Assembly (NCBI GenBank): GCA_947247005.1
Contig: OX365949.1
Span: 18,975,130 to 19,039,129 of the forward strand
Direction: 5' to 3'
DNA: 64,000 nucleotides
Source of the DNA: Spisula solida
Taxonomy: Eukaryota > Mollusca > Bivalvia > Venerida > Mactridae
In this document: positions 1 to 11,464 of the stretch, one piece after another
How positions within the stretch are numbered: the first letter of the stretch is position 1
Layout: each line of letters opens with the position of its first letter
Program-made: the position numbers and the translations under genes
Notes under the pieces: generated by a model
Told to the model about the DNA's origin: nothing
Database searches by the model: none
What the model saw: only the letters and a program-made list of their open reading frames with translations

Positions 1-668
1 AAAATACATATTCATAACTTAATGGTATGCAAGATAGGGGCGTTTGATGCAGTTTCTTGAGAGAATGGGGAAATGTTTACACAATTATAGAAATGGATAA
101 CTTTGTCTATGGACATTGTAATATACATGTATTAACAGAATATGCCATCGTGCATGTCTAGGAAATATCTGCCCTGGAATACGCAAATTTTGAGAAAAAA
201 ACTAATTTCAAGGGCAGATAACTCGAGCAAGTTTGATGACCTAGGATTAAATTTTTATGTTTTGTTTCTACTATAATGTCTTCATATACAAAGTTTGAAC
301 AAAATTCTATTATCGGTAAATTTTGCCCCAACACCCATCTCGCATATAAGAAACTGCAGTGAACGCCTTAAAAGTGTAAACATTATCGACAAGACATGGT
401 AATTCCAAGAAAACAAGATTTTCATGTAAGCCAAGCATAATTTGACAGAAATGAATACATGCTAATTTGTAACAGTGGCCTTAATTAACCCAACTGACCC
501 CATGTTCAATTTGTGTCCATCATCGTGATCTTAAAATATCATGAACAATATTATGTTTGCTTTGATTTTCCAACTAAACACGCACGTATTACATAGAAAT
601 GAACCAGTTTTCGTCACTTTCATATGACAGCTGCTGTTTCTATCGTTCTTAAGCGGCTTAGAACACAG
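1..668. repeat. P1 module, left part (segmental duplication copy)
   Basis: Aligns by eye with 20736-21360 (P2), and with 39175-39519 plus 42704-42990 (P3), from the 'catattcat' motif to 'aagcggcttagaa'. P1 is clearly more diverged from P2 and P3 than those two are from each other. It starts at the window edge, so the repeat may continue to the left. Only short, unconserved reading frames are present and no gene is supported. Confidence 0.85.
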
Positions 669-3160
669 ATAACACTAATGCAACAATTTCCGAATGTATT
701 TAAACGTTTTCATATGAATTATTTTTGTCTGGATGCTACTTGTGCGAGTACCTATCTAAACTGACTATTGTATTGGCGTCTGTGGACTAATATCCCATTT
801 AGTATTTCCACATACATTTGTATATCACATGCATGATCCTTTTTTCTGTGCATTAAATGATCATGTTCCTTCTGGTCCGATAAGGAAATTATACTTTACT
901 GCATCTATTTCACAGTAGTTGTCCATTTGAAAAATGTTTTCTGAGCATATGTTTCTAAAAATTCCCTAACATGAAGACGTAACAAAAGTAATCTTTCTTT
1001 ACTAATACACTTGTTTCGATAGAAAATGTTGGCAGATCGACTCTTTGGCGACGTTGATATCAGATGTGTCGCTTGTTGGTGCATCAAATCCATTTGATCA
1101 ATCATGGCCTTTCTAGAAACATGTAGCATCTTCCGAATAAACAAAAAGTATATTACGATCATCCGAAAAAGATGCAACAAATATATTCAATCCTGGCTGA
1201 ACTATTCGTGATAAGGACAAGTATGATACAATTACAAATGAACATGTCTATGTCGCATAATTACGTGATAGAACTAGCACCATACCGTATTTGTCAAATA
1301 TGTTATTGAAGTTGTGTCACGTGTAATGTGACGTAGACATTTTCAGCTACAAATATCACAATGAATCTAGTTAAGGATGTTTTAGCATATGCGATCGCAA
1401 CAAGGAGTAATGCAATTTACAAATGCGTGCACAATTCAAGGAGTATATAGAGTTATTCTACTTAAAATAACACATTGTTCAAAATGTGCATACAGTTATT
1501 AGAGAGGTTCTTGAACAAGCGGCGTAGAGTTGGCGGATCGGTGGCCAGGCGGCATGTTGTTAGAGCCAAGTCAGCAGGGAGTTATGATATACGAGGTAAT
1601 TTGATGTGTGCTGCAAGTCTTTGGTGACCACAAGTTGTGAAGATCTCCCGGTGACCCATAACAACATGCACCGCCAGGCTGTCTAGTTATAGGACCACAA
1701 TCACAGGAACACATCAACGAACACTCTAGGTAAACCATAATAAGGAAAATACATAAAGAATGAATGTATGACTGGATGGATGAGCAGCTAATATATGACG
1801 TAGACTATGATTCGCAGATTTTATATATTACCGTACCGTAGTTGTGGTATATTAATTCACATAAAGTAATAAAATCAAGCTATCACATTGTCTGGTAATA
1901 CCCGCGAGACTTTCCAATTGTTATAAAAGATACGGAGCAGACAGATTAGTTCAGTGTAAATCAGTAATGAAATGTTAGGTATAAGTGCAGGTTCATCTTG
2001 TTTTATTAGGCTAATATATAACAACTTATTCTTGTCTAAACCTCTTGTGAACGATAACATGTCCAATTATGGAATAATTCAGACAAAATGAAGATTAAAC
2101 GTCTAATAAATGGTTACGTACGATGATTGATTCAAAAGTAATGCCACTACTAGACACTGATTAAACGATGTACAGCGTAAATAGTACAACACAATTTGAC
2201 AAAAAGTTACAGTCCACATTCTTCGGAAACATACACAGCACCAATGCGCATTGTATTTACGAGCCATATTTAAGGTTGTGTCTTCGAATGATGGCAATAG
2301 AATGATGATAGTTTAAGATAAGTGTCCACTTTAATTACTGTTAACGGCCACATGGAATTTGGCAAATTAAAATTAAATCACAATACTACACTGAAACAAT
2401 TGCAGTGAGACGATTGTACGTAGTGACGAGGAACATAAAAGAATCCGTTTTATACCACACAACCATCTCAATCTCTGTGAATTATTCTTCCAACCAAAAT
2501 TCACCATCTTGTAGAGGGTATTGTGTTTTGGCTTTTAAAGACAAATTACCCTTAAAGAAGCATAACACAGTGTTTGTATGTTATGAATTACCTATGTCAG
2601 TGAAGACAATCAGTCATATGTGACTGTTCCATTTCGGCATGGGATTTGGACTATTTCTACTAGACTGGCTTGACCGACAAACTTAAACCGTTAATAATTC
2701 TTAATTAAAATAAAATATAATCAAACTAAATTTGATATTAATTGTATTAGCTCCAGGTGAGTCTATGTACAGTATCTCGACACGCAGGTCATTGTTTGGG
2801 GATTTCGTATTTTTACTGAGCTGCGTGGTTTTATAATTAGAATAGAAATTACTCCAATGTTTTGTACTAAAGGTTCCATGGATGTATACCTAAGCTATGC
2901 TGTTTTGCAATTCAATGTACTAAGATAATGTCAAACACATTGGGTTTGTTAACATGAATCTCAATCAGACTGGCGTTTAATTCACATTTATTGCCGGACA
3001 TTGTACACATTATTGCAGCTCTCCAATGTAGAGGTTACAACAATGTTAAGTCTTCTTTTCATTGATGAATTTACAGATATACAATTTGGCATGCAGGCGC
3101 AAGTTTTGACATAACCTTGCAATAATAAAGACCACAAAGCATACGCCACAATGTCAAACA
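669..3160. other. Segment present only in P1 (~2.5 kb), no gene seen
   Basis: P2 and P3 run directly from 'gcggcttagaaacaag' to 'actgaacaggaaaag', whereas P1 has about 2.5 kb between the matching points. I see no clean terminal inverted repeat at the joints, so this may be an insertion in P1 or a deletion in the ancestor of P2 and P3. It contains an imperfect inverted repeat near 1543-1562 and 1660-1680 (GC-richer patch) and a mariner-family fragment at about 2490-2610. No coding region is supported. Confidence 0.6.
2490..2610 (+). mobile_element. Fragment of the CGAGAGGTGTTC mariner-type family
   Basis: The stretch around 'cttgtagagggtattgtgtttt', 'cccttaaagaagcata' and 'gttatgaattacc' matches the middle of the complete elements at 14378-14932 and 32803-33357 in the same order. 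Neither terminal inverted repeat is present, so it is an internal relic. Confidence 0.55.
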
Positions 3161-3745
3161 CAAAACTGAACAAGAAAAGATACCAGACTAGAACGGTTGA
3201 GTTTTACAGTGAAATATATCCATGTTATATCTGAAACAATATCGCGAAACCACTGAACACGTGATATCAATATGTCTGCCTTATTAACTTCGTCTGTAAT
3301 TTACCTGACTTAACTGGTCCCTGTATGGATTTGTTGTTTTATCGGTGAAATGTCGTCTTGACCTTCTTGTTTTTGTGGCGGCATGTTTCCATTAGAGAAG
3401 TGTATTTCTTACATCATTTGATAGAAGTATATTTTTCTCTCTAAAATTCTAAACTAGCCCAATTGAGTGAATGTGAAGCGATCATGAATGCGGTATATCT
3501 TGCCTGCATTCCCAGTTTGAGCTAGACTGGTATCACATGTGATCACGTGGTATATCTGGCATGTATTCCCAGTTTGAGCTAGACTGGTACCACTTGTCTA
3601 ATTTTCCGACACGATCTACATTATTTAGATAGTAGGATCATGGTACCAATCTAGGTGGAGCCGGTTTAGCTCTATCATGACATTGTCTACGGTCATACGC
3701 TCTGCATGCGAAGAATGTCAGTTGCTTACGGAAGAAGAAATTATA
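3161..3745. repeat. P1 module, middle part
   Basis: Matches 21360-22164 in P2 and 42990-43800 in P3, except that P1 lacks the 265-bp hairpin element found at 21410 and 43038. The joint at about 3207 ('gttttac' then 'agtgaaatata') is therefore the empty site for that element. A local 57-bp direct duplication specific to P1 lies at 3492-3600. Confidence 0.8.
3492..3600. repeat. 57-bp direct duplication, P1 only
   Basis: The block 'ggtatatct' ... 'ttcccagtttgagctagact' occurs twice, starting near 3492 and 3549. P2 and P3 have it once at the matching place (about 21977 and 43607), so the duplication arose in P1 or its lineage. Confidence 0.8.
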
Positions 3746-4407
3746 CTAGGGTCATTCAATATATAATGCAAACTCAAACACAACTTTTTATGTACAATAT
3801 TAATCATTCAAACTTGGACATAATCATTTAAAGTAACCTTCTAAATATTCAATGACTGACTCATCATTTCGACAGACTTTCTATTCGCGTTGCTAGGCAA
3901 CTGCGCACATACACTCTTAACGGCATGGCCGCGGCCTACATGGGCCTACTCATCGCGATGTTAATCAGGATTTTGAATCTCTAGGTAACTGTCTTCTCAT
4001 TTCCGGTTTGAATGAACGTATATACGTCTAATCTATAGTTAAAATTATGGATAGAACATTTTGCCTTCAACAATTAAGCGCTAAACCAAGCCGGCAACTA
4101 GTTAGGAGCGAGGTTCTGTCTGCTCCGACGTCAAACATTTGGGCATCCACCGAGCACAATCCTTGCACATGTTTAACCTGTTCCACAAAATCTAATGAAC
4201 TGAGTCAAAACTATTCCTCTATTCTTGGCCTTTCTTTTCGCATGTGAAAATTCTGTCTTCTTTTTAAAATTCATCGACGTAAAGGTCCTTAAAATTTCTG
4301 TACAAAACGGAAATTACTTAAATATTTATTATGCGAAATGTCGTTTAATTGTCTTGACGGGTTTTAGATATAATTCATAGTTTGCATTATATATTGAATG
4401 ACCTTCG
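3746..4407. mobile_element. 662-bp TA-target inverted-repeat element (non-autonomous mariner type)
   Basis: Terminal inverted repeats of 29 bp at 3746-3774 and 4379-4407 share the core 'GGTCATTCAATATATAATGC' with two mismatches near the outer ends. They are flanked by TA at 3744-3745 and 4408-4409. P2 at 22163-22164 and P3 have a single TA at this site, an uninterrupted empty site. The start 'CTAGGGTCATTCAA' resembles mariner ends. A 66-residue reading frame inside (4047-4247) shows no transposase motifs, so I treat the element as non-autonomous. Confidence 0.88.
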
Positions 4408-5756
4408 TATTTAGTTTACTGTCAATTGCTCTATTATTAAATACATTTATGATAACCCTAAAACACTTCAGCTGAAACTATGGCATTCAGCTTCTGATTA
4501 CTGTTAGTTTTAAACTTTTTAGGACTTAAGACAGTTAAAACTAGGTATTCCAGCCGTTTTACTGTTGTAACTAGGTAAGTCAGCTAGGGCATTCATATTT
4601 TGGTTTGCTGAAACTAGTTCATTAGCTATTTGACAGATTGGACTAGGGCAGTATATTTTCTAATTCGGTTATGTGTTGGTTGTGTTGTAATTGTGGTATG
4701 TGATGTTTTTTATGTTTTTCTGCTCGGCTGGTTAAGTTGGGTGCTGCCTTCCCTGTCCGTCTTTATTATCGTGTTGGTATTCTGGCTTTATAGCAGCGCC
4801 AATGTCAAAGAGGAGTGTCTTCTCGTAAATTGAACCGAGTGATAGCTCAAATGATAACATATAATTTATGTATGTAACGCTAGTAGAAAACAAATAATTA
4901 GGAAACGAAAATCAGCAGTACTTTTGACACCATACATGTACATTGTGAGTGTACCACACGTCAGAGAAACGTCCATGTTTTTCTTTGCAACAAATAGTCG
5001 CATGTACAAATGAAATTAGTTGTTTCTATACAAGCGAACATGCCGAACGAATAGAAGAACATTCGTATGTGTGAAATTATACATTTTAAACTTGATTTCT
5101 ATCCAAGCCATGTAATTAATTTCATTCTCGTAAACCTCATGGTAAAACACAATCTCTACCAAATATACTAGCAGTGTAGTTTTAAATTGTTTTGATGTCA
5201 TCTGGCAATAACTATTCCCTAACATAACGAAACTTGTCTAGCACATAATTTATTACCAACATGTCTCAACAATGGTGTATGTAATATATCCTGCTTTGAC
5301 GGAGTCAATGCCCGATAGACGATTTGCTTATTTATTGAGTTATGTGTTATTTTGATCGATGGCATCTATCAATAATGTTTAAATTGGAAACGAAAGACAC
5401 TTCTCGACAAAACAAGAATAGTTGCTTACAATTAACAGAGAAATGTGATCACACTAATGACGTCATCTCCAACGTCTCCAAACGTTCTAAATATAAATAG
5501 TGGTTCAAAATGTTCGTGTACTTCTCTGAATAGAAGATTAGTTTTCTCTTCGTGTCGTTTTAAATGTTTTTGTTAAACAACGCCGGGGAATACATTAGGT
5601 CGACATTTGATCACAAGCAACATTTATTGGAGGCAACGGAAACCCATTAATAACATTTAGAAAGCTTGACATATAAGGTGCTAATACTCTGGATTATATG
5701 TCATTATACACCGCCAGACGTATCCCAGAAGGTCACTATGTCTCTAGGAATTAATA
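4408..5756. repeat. P1 module, right-middle part
   Basis: Corresponds to 22165-23515 in P2 and 43802-45065 in P3. From about 4410 to 5230 it differs from P2 at roughly one base in ten. From about 5390 onward it is almost identical to P2 and P3 becomes the outlier. This switch marks P2 as a chimera. Reading frames here (for example 4630-4833 and 5016-5225) are not conserved as proteins between copies. Confidence 0.8.
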
Positions 5757-6125
5757 TTTAAGAAATAATGAATACGTAGCTATGTTTTGTTGCGTAATAA
5801 AATATAAGCTGCACGTGTTTGGATGCGTAGTAATTAAATCACGAGTACGCATTCAAACGAGTGCCTATATTTTATAACACAACAAAGCACAGCTCCTATT
5901 TATTATTTCGATTCTAACATCGCCAATGCTCTGCCATTTATAGCACAACAAGACAGGTCGTCAAACTACTTTCTTTCCTAGGAACGTTACCGTCACCGTT
6001 ACTTCATTTGTCATAGTATATGACGTCAAACGTGACGTCACCAATCAGCTATATTTTATCGCGGTAATAAAATATGGTAAGCTCAATATACGCAAAGAAG
6101 GCAAATCTCACGTGCTATGTTAGAA
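5757..6125. other. 369-bp segment present only in P1
   Basis: P2 (around 23515) and P3 (around 45070) pass directly from 'aggaattaatat' to 'acattgtcgacaac'; P1 has about 369 bp in between. No clear inverted repeat or target duplication is visible. It contains two close 'TGACGTCA' type sequences near 6020-6045. No gene seen. Confidence 0.6.
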
Positions 6126-6547
6126 TACATTGTCGACAACACCAGACTAGGTCAGGGGCCCACTTTCTCTTCTGTCAGCTATGTCACCGGAAGCTGTGTC
6201 AATTTACGGCAGCTCTCTAATAAGGAGATAACGAAGTAGATTATTATCTTAAATAAATGGCATTACTCGCGTCTTGTGACTAAGAAGCATACGCTTATGG
6301 AGTACATTACGTCAATAATGCAAGACAACATCAAGTACGAGGAGGCAAGTGCACATTTTTCAGATAAGTAATAGTATGTGTGAGAACGATCAGTAGCTCA
6401 GTGGTAAGAACGTTTTGCCGTCTAAACTGTCGACCCGGTTGTATTTCCGGTGGAGGCGCATATATACCCGCTATGTTTCTGCGGAAAGCTGACTGGCAAC
6501 TAATGGCTATGCTTGGCATTTGTAAAACCCTGGGTCTGGATATGTTA
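6126..6547. repeat. P1 module, right end
   Basis: Matches 23516-23940 (P2) and 45066-45401 (P3). P1 and P2 differ here by several percent, which is more than the adjacent Q modules differ. It holds a tRNA-like SINE head and ends at the TA target of the 2754-bp element. Confidence 0.8.
6388..6457 (+). repeat. tRNA-like SINE head in P1
   Basis: 'CAGTAGCTCAGTGGTAAGAA' has the form of a tRNA D arm and Pol III A box. The sequence 'CCCGGTTGTATTTCCGG' 40 bases downstream is a decayed T arm and B box. The ends do not form an acceptor stem, so this is a tRNA-derived SINE relic and not a functional tRNA. Matching copies are at 23782 and 45286. Confidence 0.65.
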
Positions 6548-9301
6548 CGAGGGCCACTTAAAAAGTATTAATCAGTGGGCGATAAATCAACATCATTACC
6601 TCTGACTATGTAAAAAGTGTACACTTTCTTAAAGAACAATCTCTCAGCTAGACATTCGTGGTATTTTTATCATTTAATATAAAAACATTGTCATTTTTTT
6701 GATATTCAAACAGGACACGGTTTAAAGCACTGGGCAAAGAATAACTCATAAATACGTAGGAAAATTGTGTAATAGCGGACTATACGTTGGGCGAAGCCCA
6801 ACGGATTAGATCCGGTTTACGATAACACGTTTGCACGTGGTTTGGTCAGAGTTTGAATTCACTAATGGATCTAAAAATTTGTGTTAAAATCCCGCACTGA
6901 AGCAAAGATACGAGAAAATGGCTGCTTATAGAATAACAAAAACAATTAAAATGCGATATTCGGCAGCTCATAAATTTTCTTTATTTTTTAATGATGTTTA
7001 GAAATATTCCAAAAACTAGCATAGGCCCCTGTCTAGAAAAGAAAAGATAATAATTATCAGTCTTCCATGGTTGCTATGCAGCCATTCTTTTTATATGGGG
7101 AGGGCTATTTCCTAAATGTTTGGACACAAAAAAGGCAGCCATTTTTTTGCCCACTTCGGAAGGAAATTTTAACATTTTCAGTGCATAAACGATGCTACAA
7201 ACTGTTATGAGACACATGATTACTCTGAGATAACGAAGTAAGTCGAGCGGGAATCGTTCATATGCGCGAAATATCAACCAATCTTAAGAAAATCAAATGA
7301 AAAAGACAAAAGTTTCGGTTATTTCCCATCGCAAAGTTTGCAATACAATTAATTAAAGTCCGTTTCGGGTATTTACGTATCTAGACCGGACGGTGATAAT
7401 CCACATCGTAGTTGTAGGTTATTGTAAAGAAAGTAAAACAAATGCATTATCGGAATTCCTCGCCGAGATGTAATTAAAAAATCCCTCCAAAATCGTCAAA
7501 AAATATTCGCGGGATGAAGGTCGCGAAAACTAATTACATGTTGTTGTTGTCGTTATTGGATACAATAAAACCCGTATTTTTCCGTCTATATCTCTTTTAT
7601 GTTGTGACGATTTGCAGGGTTTATTTAACAAAAAAAGGTGATTAAGATTAAAGATGTTTGATATTTAATCGTAATATGATTAATTTAAATGAAAATAGCC
7701 TTTTCTTTTGAACAAAAGTACTATCTGGTATGCTCATGCAACCCATTAAAAAAAGATAAAATATCAAATAAGGCCTAGAAATCAGTTGTTATCTGTGTTT
7801 ATATCTAATTATTCATTTTTAAATTAGTTACCCCTGAATTAAATAGACCTAGAATTAAACAAATTGAAAAACGTGTATTATTCGTGTTCATTCGGACTGA
7901 CAAACGATAGCAGGTTTGTATCGTCTTTCGTTACTTTGTACCCAATATTTCGTATCAAACCGCTATCGCGCGCTTTCTTGTGCAACGAACCGCTTCGATA
8001 GGTTGCATAGACGTAGGAAAGCGCTCGGTAGCGCCTTTTGGAAACGGCTTGCTCCAGATTCGTAACTTCGTAACCAAACAATTTTTTGTGAAGTTATGCA
8101 TCACCAAAAAATCAAGTACTAGATGAGCATGTTACAAATAATGTAGGACAACTGACATAGTCCGCTACATATGCTGTGCATTAGTTCATATTATGGGCTC
8201 AATCGATTTCTGAGCGTTGTTGTCAAATGCCATTCAGGCTTACTGAAATTAATTTGATATCATTTGCAATATGTATCATTGTACTATTAAATGGAAATCC
8301 ATATTTTATACAGTAAAGTATTATCAAACTATCGCATTATAAACAAGTCACATCCGTGACTCTAAATACCACACTTACACCCTAATTAATATTAAGATAT
8401 GTACTAGGTAAATAAACCTTAATATTCTTAATATGTTATTTTTTCTACATTATTATATGTAGTTTCATTCGTCGGACGGTTTTAATCAGTTTTACCTCAA
8501 TTTTATTGTTTACAACAAAATTTTATGTTCGAGCCCAACTTTAAAAAAGTGGGTGGGGTAATGTTATACCCCCTATTTATGACAAACAAAGAAAATTCAC
8601 CCCTGTTGTCCATTTCATGTAATTCTTCTTATATAAAATTACTATCATGTGTTTTTATTTTTGTTTTCTGTATTATTGAATTAGTGATATGACGTCATAA
8701 ATCTAAAATACGTATTTTTAATTCACGTGAGCATGTTCTTTGGACTGAAGTTAATAACAAACTATGAATAATTCAGGAAATATTTATCATGTGTAAGATA
8801 GTAACATACATACATATATAAAAAAGCTACATGTTTGACTTTCACACTTAAAACGTAAAGTAGTATAATGCAGCAACAATGTATAGGGTATAGTCTCAGC
8901 ACAGTGCAGTTTTTGGAGTATTTCGAACATGGCAGATTCCTTGTACAACTTAATCAATTTAGACTATCCAAACAATACTGTTGATTCAGCACTAGTTAAG
9001 CAAGTATACGGTGCACGAATTCTGCAAATTACAAATCAATCGGATAAAAATTATAGAAATTATGACCATTAATATCACCCCTTACATCTACTAATATACC
9101 TTATTTTCTAGCAATTCCAGTGTTTCATATCCCTATTAGTTCAATGTCGTACGGGTAAATGGCTTTTTACCGATTACAATATTGTTTTATTGGTAAACTA
9201 GGCAAAGGTTGTATCTTTCAGGAAATGTACACTTTTATACACATTGATTGAATATTAAAAGTATTATTGACCACTGATTAATACTTTTTAAGTGGCCCTC
9301 G
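6548..9301. mobile_element. 2754-bp TA-target inverted-repeat element, copy-1 specific
   Basis: Perfect 31-bp terminal inverted repeats at 6548-6578 and 9271-9301 begin 'CGAGGGCCACTTAAAAAGTA' and are flanked by TA on both sides. P2/Q2 has the uninterrupted sequence with one TA at 23939-23940, so the insertion and its target duplication are directly visible. The family type inferred from TA and the CGAGGG start is Tc1/mariner-like. The interior is AT-rich, with short frames only (7074-7277, 7878-8081 and a 47-residue frame at 8929-9072) and no catalytic motif. It also holds a small perfect hairpin at 6785-6803 ('GTTGGGC' arms). Confidence 0.9.
8929..9072 (+). other. 47-residue open frame inside the 2754-bp element, unknown
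   Basis: An ATG frame begins MADSLYNLINLDYPNNTVDS and ends with TAA. An AT-rich 'atatataaaaaagc' lies about 115 bp upstream. I recognise no family. It could be a first exon of a degenerate element gene or chance. It is absent from copy 2 because the whole element is absent. Confidence 0.15.
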
Positions 9302-9965
9302 TAGTTATTAAGATTGATGAACTGCCGGAAAAGCGAGGGTTATATATATCCACTGCACTAACATGCCACAATTTTCTATAGGCCGTGTCCGATGATGTGT
9401 GATAAATTGGCATAAAGTGAATGGCTTAAACGCTGGCACAGAATGCAGTTTATTTTCATTACAGATCACCTGGAGAAATATGTTTGACATATAAATACCG
9501 GGATCTTCCACAATCACAACACTATTTATCCATATTGTCATAATGTAAGCAATAACGATGTTTGAAAATGTATTTGGCAGACATTTGACAGTCAATTGAT
9601 GTTATCCGCAACAATAAACCCATAGGCATAAACATATACATGGTTATGATAAAATACGACGCACATTTAGTGTATATTCAATTTAGAATATGAGATTTGC
9701 AGACGGAAACGAGCGATATTCAGATATCTGATATTCATAATACTTTCCAGACAATCATGATGGATTGGATGCAAGTACAATCAAGACAAAACAACCTGCG
9801 ATTATACATAATAAACATTTGTGTTTTGTGGTGGCCGTAAAAGGCATAAATGTACTACATACAGTCAGTCTTGCTATTCATCTTAACCGATTGCTGGTGT
9901 GGTGCGAGCAGGCCAATGCCGTTAAATTTCGGTATGTAACGTTTTCATGCTTTTTTTGTGTTCGA

Positions 9966-10033
9966 CGAAACGAGACGAGACGATACCGACCGACATGTGC
10001 AAAGCAATATACCCCTCATCAAAGATAGGGGGG
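9966..10033. repeat. GAGAC microsatellite and G-run, Q1 allele
   Basis: 'CGAGACGAGACGATACC' has two GAGAC units where Q2 (24610-24640) has four plus an extra GATAC. The G-run downstream is 6 in Q1 and 13 in Q2 (24683-24695). Both are simple replication-slippage differences between the duplicated copies. Confidence 0.9.
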
Positions 10034-10679
10034 ATATTAAGTGGTTGCACGTAGTAAAATATCACTCTACATATCACTTTATTCATTTCTACAAGTACCC
10101 CTTAACAAAATATCACTACAAAACACCAAAAAAAAACTTTACACAAAATCAAAATTCTTAAGCTTCTCAAAATCTATTGTATTCTCCATGACTTCGCATA
10201 AAACGATTTCGCACAATCGAAGCACTGAAGGCCTCGGGCTATGGACGTTACTCGTTACGAATGAGCTATGCATGTGATATGTCAAGTTATACCTATTTGG
10301 CTCTCCTTTCTTCATATGCTGCTCATTCATCCAAGTATATAGTATAACTCGTCTTAATATACATTTTTACTCTATTATAACTTATAAGGCCGTTGTTAAG
10401 GGGTTATTGTGCCACAGTTTTATATACAAGGTTGTTCAAGTTGTACACCGCAGTTCACAGTAAGTCTTGGTCGTTTACATGGCCACCAATTCTACATAAA
10501 CAGTTTGAATTGCGCTCCTTGACATGCTAATTATCTATTCATTATGTCATAAGGCTTTATAAATAGGAGTATTGACAAACTTCATGCCTATGAAGCGCCA
10601 TCTTATGATGGTGATCAAATGTGCCAAGTTACTAAAAAATAATTCAAAGCATGGAGAGGTTACAGTCCGGACAAGTGTT

Positions 10680-10770
10680 TTGGGACCGACCGACGGGGGA
10701 CGGACAGACAGACGGACACACTGACTCTTATAGAGCTATATAGCCTCCTCCTATGATAGAGGGGTGTAAT
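10680..10770. repeat. ACGG/ACAG-rich simple repeat, Q1
   Basis: The string 'gaccgaccgacggggg', then units of GGAC and AGAC, then 'tagagctatatagcctcctc'. This kind of GACGGACA stretch is a frequent end of dispersed repeats in marine invertebrates. The Q2 copy is at 25325-25415. Confidence 0.7.
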
Positions 10771-11464
10771 ATTTGGAGGAGACAGTAATGGAACACCATG
10801 AGCAACGACAGAATAAAGAAACAGACAACGTCAACAAAGCGTCAAAATAATATCGTTCGTAAAACAATTGAAAATAGTATTGGTATCAAAAACTTTATAG
10901 ACATGTGGAAAAATAGCACCATATTAATGGCAAAAATATTCATGACAAAGGAAATCCCGTATGGAAAAAAAGTTGCAATGATCATTAGCTGATCGATACA
11001 AGTATTTCCCCTCTTATGTTGTTTTCAACATACATTTGATCTGTTATTATACAGCATAATAGCATATAGCACAGATCACCATGCCATTTTCTAAAATCAA
11101 AATGTCTACGCAAGAGAAGATCAGGTTCTTCGAAACCAAACAATGACTATTTAGGAGATGGTGACTATTGCAATTTTATTTCCGATAACATTAATCGTTG
11201 CTATAATCTATCATTATATGCCATAATAAAATGGGAAAGACGATTCGATGCACAATTCGATGTCAATTACGTCACATTAATTTTACACTGTGTTAGTGTG
11301 TCTAAGATGACTACGAAATACGCTGTTTATGTCGACAGTGGTGATGAATATAACGTATGTAAATAAGACGTGAAAGAAATTTCAATTAATTATAGTCAAG
11401 GGAAAGAAATGCAAAATTACATTAACTTAAACAAGAACTCAGTAAACTGTCTTTAAATCAAATA

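Noticed and set aside
6020..6050. Paired TGACGTCA-like sites as a cAMP-responsive promoter
   Set aside because: No gene or transcription start nearby to support it; the block is a P1-only segment of unknown origin.
9765..10028. 87-codon frame conserved in Q1 and Q2
   Set aside because: It contains a GAGAC pentanucleotide repeat whose length differs between copies, and the rest is conserved only because the duplication is recent.
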